From positions 1 to 35,198 of the forward strand of contig JBLMZA010000055.1 of assembly GCA_050258555.1 (NCBI GenBank): a DNA stretch of 35,198 bases. Reading direction: 5' to 3'. Positions 17,657 to 24,546 of this stretch are shown here, piece after piece (position 1 is the first letter of the stretch; each line of letters begins with the position of its first letter). The notes below the pieces were generated by a model, which saw only the letters and a program-made list of their open reading frames with translations, was not told where the DNA came from and made no database searches. A program made the translations under genes and the position numbers. Source of the stretch: CAISDA01 sp050258555 (GTDB lineage Bacteria; Bacteroidota; Ignavibacteria; UBA10030; UBA8401).

Positions 17657-18951
17657 ACGTTTCGCAGAACATCGCCATCGGCATGGCCGGACTTCTCACG
17701 CACAAGCTTCGGTCGGTCCTGACCGCGCTCGGCATCATCTTCGGCGTCGCCGCGGTGATCGCGATGCTGTCGATCGGCGAAGGCGCCAGGCAGGAAGCGC
17801 TCGAACAGATCCAGCTCATGGGCGTCAACAACATCCTCATCCGCACGAAGGAGCCCACGCCGCAGAGCTTCGGCAAGGCCAAGGCGAACTTCTCTCCCGG
17901 TCTCGAGATGAAAGACGGCGATGCCGTGCGCGAGATCTGCCCGTTTGTGGAGGCCATCGTGCCCCAGTGGGAAAAGACAACGGCCGTCCAGTACAAAAGC
18001 GAGCGGAAGGACGCCAAGATCGTGGGCACGACGCCCGCATTTCTTGAAACGTTCAGCTACCATATGCAAAGCGGAATGTTTCTCGCCGAGCATCACCTTC
18101 GCGCGCAGGAAAACGTCTGCGTCATCGGCGGAGACGTGAAGGACGCGCTCTTCCAGTTCGAGAATCCCATCGACCGGCAGATCAAGATCGACAACATCTG
18201 GTTCACCGTGATCGGCGTGATGGATCGCCGCGCCGAGCCGGCATCGAAGATGGAAAGCGTCAGCATACGCAATCTGAATATGGATGTGTATATTCCGCTG
18301 ACCACCGCGCAATTGAAGCTTGCGCACCCCAAGGCCGGAGCGGGAGCCTCACGGATGTACATCAACGGCATCGAGCAGAATCCCGACCAGCAGACGACGG
18401 CTCCCTCGATCGATCAGCTCACGATCAATGTGGCATCGGGCGCCGATCTCGGCGAGGCATCCTCGATCATCCGCCGCATCCTCGAGCGGCGGCATTACGG
18501 CGTGGACGATTACGAACTCATCGTGCCCGAGGCGCTCGTGGAGCAGAGCCAGCAGACGCAGCGCATCTTCAACATCGTGATGGGCGCGATCGCCGGCATC
18601 TCGCTTCTGGTGGGCGGCATCGGCATCATGAACATCATGCTCGCTTCCGTCATGGAGCGCACAAAGGAGATCGGCATACGGCGCGCCATCGGCGCAACGC
18701 GCTCCGATGTGCTCGGACAGTTCCTCTTCGAGGCGATCTTCCTGAGCGTGGTCGGCGGATTCATCGGCGTCGTGCTCGGCTACGCGCTGACGGTTGTCAT
18801 CACGCTCTATGCCGAATGGAAGACCGTCGTCTCGATTCCCGCCGTGCTGATTTCCTTCTCCGTTTCAGCGCTTGTCGGCATCGCATTCGGCTATTATCCG
18901 GCGCGCAAGGCGGCCTATCAGAATCCGATCGAATCACTCCGATACGAATAA
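17653..18951 (+). CDS. MacB/FtsX-type ABC transporter permease, no fused ATPase
   Basis: The start is GTG within the GTGA overlap with the adaptor gene. The 432-residue product has one N-terminal helix (about 22-42, VLTALGIIFGVAAVIAML). A large periplasmic MacB-core domain follows (about 45-300), then three C-terminal helices within the FtsX domain (about 308-425, including MERTKEIGIRRAIGATRSD). This is the MacB topology, but the N-terminal ATPase of true MacB is absent: no Walker A or LSGGQ motif occurs. The protein must pair with a LolD/MacB-like ATPase encoded elsewhere. Such mechanotransducing permeases move substrates from the periplasm outward through the adaptor and TolC. Confidence 0.9.
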   Translation: MNVSQNIAIGMAGLLTHKLRSVLTALGIIFGVAAVIAMLSIGEGARQEALEQIQLMGVNNILIRTKEPTPQSFGKAKANFSPGLEMKDGDAVREICPFVEAIVPQWEKTTAVQYKSERKDAKIVGTTPAFLETFSYHMQSGMFLAEHHLRAQENVCVIGGDVKDALFQFENPIDRQIKIDNIWFTVIGVMDRRAEPASKMESVSIRNLNMDVYIPLTTAQLKLAHPKAGAGASRMYINGIEQNPDQQTTAPSIDQLTINVASGADLGEASSIIRRILERRHYGVDDYELIVPEALVEQSQQTQRIFNIVMGAIAGISLLVGGIGIMNIMLASVMERTKEIGIRRAIGATRSDVLGQFLFEAIFLSVVGGFIGVVLGYALTVVITLYAEWKTVVSIPAVLISFSVSALVGIAFGYYPARKAAYQNPIESLRYE

Positions 18952-18964
18952 ATTCTGGAAACCA

Positions 18965-20449
18965 ATGAAAAGACTCTCAGCTCTTCTCCTTGTACTCGTG
19001 TTTGTGAATTTGCAGGCGGAGGAACACCCGGCCCCGTGGACGCTAAACGACTGCATCGAACGCGCGCTCACAGGCGGCTATGCCGTGAAGAACGCCTCGT
19101 CGCAGTACAGCGCCTCGCAGAAGAATTACGAAGCGGCGCGGCGGCGTCTGCGCACGTCCGTTTCGCTCTCGCTCGATCTGCCGAACTATCAGCAGGCGCT
19201 CTCGAACCAGTTCGATCCCCTCTCGCAGCAGTACAAATATTTCGAGCTCACCACGACGCGCATGCAGGGCACGCTCTCGATCAATCAGCCCATTCTCTTC
19301 ACCGGCGGCACGCTCACCGTGAGCGACTACGTCTTCGGGCGCGATCAGACCAACGGCGCATTTTCTTCCGGCGCGGGAAAGGATTACTTCCACAATTTCT
19401 TCGTCGAATTCCGCCAGCCGCTGTTTACGACGAATCAGCTCCGACTCTCCGACGAGCGCAGCCGCCTCGCCTTCGAACAGGCGCAGGCCGACTTCACGAA
19501 AAATCAGCTCGATATCGTTTATGCGGTCACGGACGGATTCTACTCGGCCTATCAGGCCTCGCAGCGCTATGCGATCGTCCGGGAGCAGGTGCGGCAGAAC
19601 GACGAATCGTATTCGACGGCGAAGCGCAAATACGAATTCGGGCTCATTCCCGAAGTCGAAGCGCTGCAGTCGGAAGTGGACCTGGCATCGAGCCAGAACG
19701 ATCTGCTGAACGCCTCGCGCGATGTGGAGCGGACGAAAAATCAGCTCCGTCTCCTTCTCGGGCTTTCGCTCCGGGACCCGATCGAGCTGTCGGCACAGGT
19801 CGAGACCACGGCCGTTGCCATCGACAGCACGCGCGCCATCGAATCGGCCCTGAAGAGCCGGGCGGAAATCCAGTCGGCCGCCCGTTCGATCGCGCAGCGC
19901 GAGCTCGACATCGATGCGGCGCGCGCCCGAAGCCAGTTCCGACTCGACGTCTCGGCCACGTTCGGATACAACAAGGCCGCCTCCGATCCCAATGATCTTC
20001 TGGGCCGCTACGGAAGAACGCGCTCGGCGGCGCTCACGGTCTCTGTACCGCTGTTCGACTGGGGCGCGCATTCCTATGAAGTCGAGGCCGCGGAAGTCCA
20101 GTTCGACAATGCGCTGGCCGCCCAGGAGTACGTGCAGGATCAGGTGCGCCAGGAGATACTCGATCTGCTCGGGCGCATCACGGCGGCCGAGTCGCGCATC
20201 CGCGTGCTGCAGAAGAACGTCGCCGTGGCGCAAAAGGGCTACGACATCAGCATCGAGCGATTCCGTACGGGCACGATCAGCCGCAACGACCTTGCGCAGG
20301 CGCAGCAGCGCCTCACGACCACGAAGCTCAACAGTCTTGCCGCGCAGATCGAATACCGGCTCGGCATCGCCGATTTGAAGCGCAAAACGCTCTACGACTT
20401 CGAGCGCCGCGAGCCGGTGAAGCCGATCAGAGGCGCAGCGGAAGAGTAA
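18965..20449 (+). CDS. TolC-family outer-membrane efflux channel
   Basis: The start at 18965 (MKRLSALLLVLVFVNLQAEE) begins a signal peptide. The frame is open further upstream inside the permease gene, but that extension has no signal-peptide character, and GGAA lies just before this ATG. The resulting 494-residue protein contains two long helical repeats typical of the OEP domain. The second repeat includes VAVAQKGYDISIERFRTGTI and a DLAQAQQRL helix. It would form the outer-membrane duct for the adaptor-permease pair encoded immediately upstream (13-nt gap). The operon thus has adaptor, permease and channel but no ATPase. Confidence 0.9.
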   Translation: MKRLSALLLVLVFVNLQAEEHPAPWTLNDCIERALTGGYAVKNASSQYSASQKNYEAARRRLRTSVSLSLDLPNYQQALSNQFDPLSQQYKYFELTTTRMQGTLSINQPILFTGGTLTVSDYVFGRDQTNGAFSSGAGKDYFHNFFVEFRQPLFTTNQLRLSDERSRLAFEQAQADFTKNQLDIVYAVTDGFYSAYQASQRYAIVREQVRQNDESYSTAKRKYEFGLIPEVEALQSEVDLASSQNDLLNASRDVERTKNQLRLLLGLSLRDPIELSAQVETTAVAIDSTRAIESALKSRAEIQSAARSIAQRELDIDAARARSQFRLDVSATFGYNKAASDPNDLLGRYGRTRSAALTVSVPLFDWGAHSYEVEAAEVQFDNALAAQEYVQDQVRQEILDLLGRITAAESRIRVLQKNVAVAQKGYDISIERFRTGTISRNDLAQAQQRLTTTKLNSLAAQIEYRLGIADLKRKTLYDFERREPVKPIRGAAEE

Positions 20450-20483
20450 TGCGCAGAGTCTGCACGCTGGAACCGCTTCCCTC

Positions 20484-20512
20484 TTTACATTGCTGCGGCA
20501 AAACAGTATATT
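20484..20512 (+). promoter_or_regulatory. Predicted sigma70-like promoter of the PTS IIA gene
   Basis: TTTACA, a 17-nt spacer and TATATT lie 36 nt before the ATG at 20549. It is one of the best matches in the window. Confidence 0.5.
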
Positions 20513-20548
20513 TGAATAACTATATTATCAACCGGAGCACGAGCAGTC

Positions 20549-21019
20549 ATGAAAATCAGCGATATCCTCGATGAAACGCGTATTCTCACCAACATGGAGG
20601 GTGACTCGAAGTCGGACATCATCAATACACTGATCGATCTCGTTGCCGTTTCGCCGAAAGTGCTGGACAAGGAAAAGGTGAAAGAGGCGATTTTTGAACG
20701 CGAGAAGATCATGTCCACCGGCGTCGGCAACGGCTTCGCCATCCCCCATGGAAAGACGGATGCGGTCTCGGACATCGTGGCAGCGTTTGCCGTGACGAAG
20801 GAACCAATCGACTACCAGGCGCTCGACGAGCAGCCGGTGCGCCTGGTCTTCCTCCTGATCGGCAAAGGCAACATGGTCGGTCCGCATATCAAGCTCCTGA
20901 GCAGGATTTCGCGACTGATGAACAAGGAAGAATTCAGGAAAAAATTATTGGATGCGCCCACCCCGAAGGAAGTCATGGAGATATTCAAGACGGAAGAGGC
21001 CGCATGCTTGGACAATTGA
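20549..21019 (+). CDS. PTS EIIA domain protein (PtsN / fructose type)
   Basis: A single-domain EIIA of 156 residues. The phosphorylatable histidine is His67 in GFAIPHGKTD, preceded by the usual EREKIMSTGVGNG segment, and LLIGKGNMVGPHIKLLSRISRL matches the C-terminal helix region. Fused EIIB/EIIC domains and neighbouring sugar permease genes are absent, so a regulatory role like nitrogen-PTS PtsN is more likely than sugar uptake. HPr and EI are not in the window. A promoter lies upstream and a hairpin follows the stop, so the gene is probably monocistronic. Confidence 0.85.
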   Translation: MKISDILDETRILTNMEGDSKSDIINTLIDLVAVSPKVLDKEKVKEAIFEREKIMSTGVGNGFAIPHGKTDAVSDIVAAFAVTKEPIDYQALDEQPVRLVFLLIGKGNMVGPHIKLLSRISRLMNKEEFRKKLLDAPTPKEVMEIFKTEEAACLDN

Positions 21020-21020
21020 A

Positions 21021-21050
21021 CGATGAAGGATCTCCCCGGCTCCTTCATCG
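21021..21050 (+). terminator. Hairpin directly after the PTS IIA gene, no T-run
   Basis: A 10-bp perfect stem (CGATGAAGGA with TCCTTCATCG) with a 10-nt loop begins one base after the stop codon. A T-tract is missing, so termination is uncertain; RNA stabilisation is the alternative. Confidence 0.5.
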
Positions 21051-21083
21051 AGTGCTCTCCTCCCACCATTTTGCATAATTTCC

Positions 21084-22337
21084 GTGATACTAAAATCGAT
21101 CAAAGGTACAAAGGATATACTGCCCGCCGAATCGCTCCGCTGGCAGCATGTTGAGCAGGTTGTGCGCGATGTGTTCCACCGCTTCAATTACAAGGAAATC
21201 CGCACGCCGATGTTCGAGCAGACGTCGCTGTTTTCGCGCTCGATCGGCGAGCTGACGGACATCGTCGGCAAGGAAATGTACACGTTCACCGACCGCTCCG
21301 GCGATTCGGTCACGTTGCGGCCCGAAGGGACGGCATCGGTGATCCGTTCCTATATTCAGAACAATCTGGGCGAGGCGCAGCCCCTGGTGAAAGTGTATTA
21401 TATCGCGCCCATGTTCCGCCAGGAGCGTCCCCAGGCCGGACGGCTCCGGCAGTTCCACCAGTTCGGCGCCGAGGCGATCGGCTCGCCCACGCCGGAAACC
21501 GACGCCGAAGTGATCGCGATGGCGGTCGAGATCTACCGGCAGTTCGGCATCACGAATTTCGAATTGAAGATCAACTCGGTGGGCGACGAGGAATGCCGGC
21601 CGCGCTACAAGGAAATCCTGCGCGCCGAATTGCTGAAGGTGAAGGATCAGCTTTCGGTGGAAAGCCGGAACCGCATCGATGCCAATCCGATGCGTGTGCT
21701 GGATTCGAAGGATCCGAACGACATCCACTGGACCGAGAATATGCCGCGCATCACCGATCATCTCAATGAGGAGTGCCGCGCGCATTTCGAGCGCGTGAAG
21801 GAGCTGCTGACGCTCCTGGGCATCCCCTTCACGGTCGATCCCCGGCTTGTGCGCGGACTCGATTACTATACGAAGACCGCCTTTGAGCTCACGAGCACGG
21901 AGCTCGGTTCGCAAAGCGCGCTGGCCGGAGGCGGCCGCTACGATCTGCTCACGAAGGAGCTTGGCGGAAAACAGACGCCCGCCGTCGGGTTCGCCGCCGG
22001 CATCGAACGGCTCATGATGGTGCTTGAAAAGAATCAGTTCGCGCCCCCGGCCCTGAGGCCCCGCGTGTTTCTTGCGGCGGCCGACCAGGAAGCGCGCTCA
22101 TGGGCCATGAAAACGACGATGGAGCTCAGAGCGCAGGGCATTGCGGCGGAAACCGATTTTCTGGGCAGAAGCCTCAAGGCGCAGATGCGCGAAGCCGACC
22201 GCCAGCAGGCGCGTTCGGTCATCGTGGCCGGCGCCCAGGAACTGGCACAGGGCACGGCGATCCTGAAAAATCTTGACGATCATACGCAGCAGGAAATCCG
22301 GCTGGACGCGCTGGCCGACGTTTTCAAGACGCAGTAA
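21084..22337 (+). CDS. hisS: Histidyl-tRNA synthetase
   Basis: A class II aminoacyl-tRNA synthetase that charges tRNA-His. The start codon is GTG, chosen because the family begins almost directly with this segment (SIKGTKDILPAES). Class II motif 1 lies near residues 40-60, and motif 2 (APMFRQERPQAGRLRQFHQFG) follows. The histidine-specific loop is LVRGLDYYTKTAFE, and motif 3 is in AVGFAAGIERLMMVL. A C-terminal anticodon-binding domain spans about 325-415. The length of 417 residues is normal. No strong Shine-Dalgarno precedes the GTG. Confidence 0.95.
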   Translation: MILKSIKGTKDILPAESLRWQHVEQVVRDVFHRFNYKEIRTPMFEQTSLFSRSIGELTDIVGKEMYTFTDRSGDSVTLRPEGTASVIRSYIQNNLGEAQPLVKVYYIAPMFRQERPQAGRLRQFHQFGAEAIGSPTPETDAEVIAMAVEIYRQFGITNFELKINSVGDEECRPRYKEILRAELLKVKDQLSVESRNRIDANPMRVLDSKDPNDIHWTENMPRITDHLNEECRAHFERVKELLTLLGIPFTVDPRLVRGLDYYTKTAFELTSTELGSQSALAGGGRYDLLTKELGGKQTPAVGFAAGIERLMMVLEKNQFAPPALRPRVFLAAADQEARSWAMKTTMELRAQGIAAETDFLGRSLKAQMREADRQQARSVIVAGAQELAQGTAILKNLDDHTQQEIRLDALADVFKTQ

Positions 22338-22436
22338 TCCGGAAAGAAACGCGGCACGTATTGTTTGCGGCACGCATGCACATTGTCTGTGACGGAAGAG
22401 TCACGATCCATCAACGTTCACTATTCCGAAATCTTC

Positions 22437-22910
22437 ATGACCGCGAAGAAAAAAACCGAGATCGAATACCGTCTGCTCGTCGTACCGGCGTACGATGAGA
22501 CGATGCAGAAATACGGTACGCTTTTTCTTGTCGAAACGGTGAAGCAGTTCACGAACTTCAACTATCAGATCCTGATCGAAGAAGGCGTGCACAAACGGAC
22601 CGTCACCTGGAAGATCCACGGACTGAGCGCGCCGGCGATGAGCATGCCGGCTGTGGGAGGAGCGAAGTTCGATAAGATTTATTTCGACATGAACGGCACC
22701 GTTCATTTCACGATGATCAAGAAGGACGGGCACGAGAACACGGCCACACTCAAGGTGACGCCCCAGGGCGTGAAGATCGTCGAGCTTCCGGAGCATCCGT
22801 TCATGACGGTCTACACGAGCACGGACGAATTCGAGGCGAAACGCATCGCCGACATGCAGAAGCCCGTGCACAAGCCCGACATACACCGGACGACGCCCGT
22901 CCAGAAGTAA
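22437..22910 (+). CDS. Conserved-looking small protein, function unknown
   Basis: The Met at 22437 (MTAKKKTEIEY) gives 157 residues; the longer open frame to 22365 has no ribosome site or conserved character. There is no signal peptide or transmembrane helix, so it is probably cytoplasmic. The sequence is rich in predicted beta-strands (FNYQILIEEGVHKRTVTWKI, FDKIYFDMNGTVHFTMI) and ends in a basic, proline-containing tail with several His and Lys. I recognise no family. It lies between hisS and lgt and is followed by a good terminator. Coding potential is supported by uninterrupted frame, codon bias like its neighbours and the flanking signals. Confidence 0.6.
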   Translation: MTAKKKTEIEYRLLVVPAYDETMQKYGTLFLVETVKQFTNFNYQILIEEGVHKRTVTWKIHGLSAPAMSMPAVGGAKFDKIYFDMNGTVHFTMIKKDGHENTATLKVTPQGVKIVELPEHPFMTVYTSTDEFEAKRIADMQKPVHKPDIHRTTPVQK

Positions 22911-22918
22911 CCGGAAGC

Positions 22919-22951
22919 GCGGCGCGGCGACACTTGCGCCGCCCTTTTTTT
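22919..22951 (+). terminator. Rho-independent terminator after the unknown small gene
   Basis: A GC-rich stem (GCGGCG with CGCCGC, 7-nt loop; an alternative 7-bp pairing also exists) is followed by CC and seven T. It starts 9 nt after the stop codon and precedes lgt. Confidence 0.75.
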
Positions 22952-22991
22952 ATTCCCCCACTCCACACATTATAAGGAAGTTCCTGAGAGC

Positions 22992-23810
22992 ATGATTCCT
23001 GTGTTATTCACGATCGGCGGCATCCCGATCTACAGTTTCGGACTGATGATGGGCATCTCATTCATCATCGGTTCGACGTTATTGACGGGCGAACTGCGCC
23101 GCAAGAAAATGAATCCCGACATGGGAAGCACGATCACGCTCCTGGCGCTGGCCGGCGGCATCGCTGGTTCGAAGATTTTGTATCTCATCGAGAACTGGGG
23201 CGATTTCATCGACAATCCCGTCTCGATGGCATTCTCTCCCGGCGGACTCACGTTTTACGGCGGATTCATTCTGGCGACGATCCTGATCGGCGTGTATCTG
23301 AAGCGTCAGAAAGTCAGTTTCTGGCGCGTGGCCGATGCGGTCGCTCCCGCCCTGCTGCTGGCCTACGGCATCGCGCGCATCGGCTGCCATCTGGCCGGCG
23401 ACGGCGACTACGGATTTCCGACCGATCTTCCCTGGGGAACCGACTATTCGAAAGGCACGTATCCGCCCTCGGCCGCGTTCAAGGATTTTCCGGAGATCAC
23501 CTCGAAATATCCGCACGGCGTCGTGCCGGACACGGTGCCCTGCCACCCGACGCCGGTCTATGAATTCCTGATCTGCTCCGTCATGTTCTATTTCCTCTGG
23601 AAATCGCGCAAGCGTCTCGGGCCGGACGGCACCGTCTTTGCCGCCTATCTGATGCTGGCGGGCGTGGAGCGCTTCGCCGTCGAATTCCTGAGGCTCAACG
23701 AGCGCTTCGTTCTCGGGCTGTCGGAAGCGCAGATCATTTCGGTCTTTCTCATTTTCATCGGCGCATGGCTCTTCCGCCAGCGGCGCTCGGCCATCAGGGT
23801 GAAGCCATGA
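22992..23810 (+). CDS. lgt: Prolipoprotein diacylglyceryl transferase
   Basis: The enzyme transfers diacylglycerol from phosphatidylglycerol to the lipobox cysteine of prolipoproteins in the inner membrane. The 272-residue product has about seven hydrophobic segments. The family motif GGLTFYGGF is at about 84-92. The signature around the catalytic arginine reads GIARIGCHLAGDGDYG (Arg129), and the C-terminal region carries ERFAVEFLRLNERFVLGLSEAQ. The variant motif (CHLAGDGDYG for the E. coli NFINGELWG, Tyr for His103) is, from memory, the usual form in Bacteroidota. AAGGAAG precedes the ATG by about 13 nt. It overlaps rlmB by 4 nt (ATGA). Confidence 0.87.
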   Translation: MIPVLFTIGGIPIYSFGLMMGISFIIGSTLLTGELRRKKMNPDMGSTITLLALAGGIAGSKILYLIENWGDFIDNPVSMAFSPGGLTFYGGFILATILIGVYLKRQKVSFWRVADAVAPALLLAYGIARIGCHLAGDGDYGFPTDLPWGTDYSKGTYPPSAAFKDFPEITSKYPHGVVPDTVPCHPTPVYEFLICSVMFYFLWKSRKRLGPDGTVFAAYLMLAGVERFAVEFLRLNERFVLGLSEAQIISVFLIFIGAWLFRQRRSAIRVKP

Positions 23811-24541
23811 ATCTGATCGTCGGCAGACATCCCGTGATCGAAGCGCTGCGTTCGGGCACTCTCATCGAAAAAATCCTCGTGGCCAAAGGCGCGCACGGCG
23901 ACGCAATCCAGACGATCAGGCATCTGGCGCGCGAGCGCGGCATTCTCTGCACCGATGTGCAGCCAGAGAAGCTGGCGCAGTATACCGACGTGCAGACGAC
24001 GCAGGGCGTTGTGGCGATCGGAGGCGAGAAGGCATATTGCGACGTGGACGATATTCTGGAAGCGGCGCAGAAGATGAACGAGAAGCCGTTCATACTCATT
24101 TTCGATGAGATCGAGGATCCCCACAATCTGGGCGCATTGATCAGAAGCGCCGTCTGCACGGGGGCGCACGGCGGCATCATTCCGAAACACAACGCCGCCT
24201 CCGTGACCGAGACCGTCTCGAAAACCTCCGCCGGCGCCAGCGCACACTTCCCCATTGCCAAGGTGACGAATATCGCCCAGACCATCGAGGACCTGAAAGA
24301 GAAAGGCGTCTGGATCGTGGGCACCGATGTCGGCGCAAAGCAGACATTCATGCAGATCGATTACACGATGCCGCTGGCCATCGTCGTGGGCAACGAAGGC
24401 CGCGGTATGCGAAGGCTCGTGAAGGAGAAATGCGACTTTCTGGTGACGATTCCCATGGCCGGCACGCTCAATTCCTTCAATGCTTCGGTCGCCGGCGCGC
24501 TCATGATGTACGAAGTCTTCCGCAAGCGCGCCGCGAAATAA
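23807..24541 (+). CDS. rlmB: 23S rRNA (guanosine-2'-O)-methyltransferase, SpoU/TrmH family
   Basis: The ATG at 23807 overlaps the lgt stop (ATGA) and starts the family's usual MNLIVGRHPVIEAL; the longer frame to 23765 is inside lgt. The 244-residue protein has an N-terminal substrate-binding domain (about 1-75) and the knotted SPOUT methyltransferase domain. Its motifs are DPHNLGALIRSA, IVVGNEGRGM and SFNASVAGALMMYEV, and NLGA and SFNAS are the AdoMet-knot residues. By homology it 2'-O-methylates G2251 in the ribosomal P-loop. The SpoU family also contains TrmH, so the exact target is inferred from the RlmB-like N-terminal domain. Confidence 0.85.
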   Translation: MNLIVGRHPVIEALRSGTLIEKILVAKGAHGDAIQTIRHLARERGILCTDVQPEKLAQYTDVQTTQGVVAIGGEKAYCDVDDILEAAQKMNEKPFILIFDEIEDPHNLGALIRSAVCTGAHGGIIPKHNAASVTETVSKTSAGASAHFPIAKVTNIAQTIEDLKEKGVWIVGTDVGAKQTFMQIDYTMPLAIVVGNEGRGMRRLVKEKCDFLVTIPMAGTLNSFNASVAGALMMYEVFRKRAAK

Positions 24542-24546
24542 CTTTT

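Noticed and set aside
19043..20233. A 396-codon minus-strand open frame inside the TolC-like gene
   Set aside because: It is an antisense shadow; the plus strand encodes the recognisable OEP repeats.
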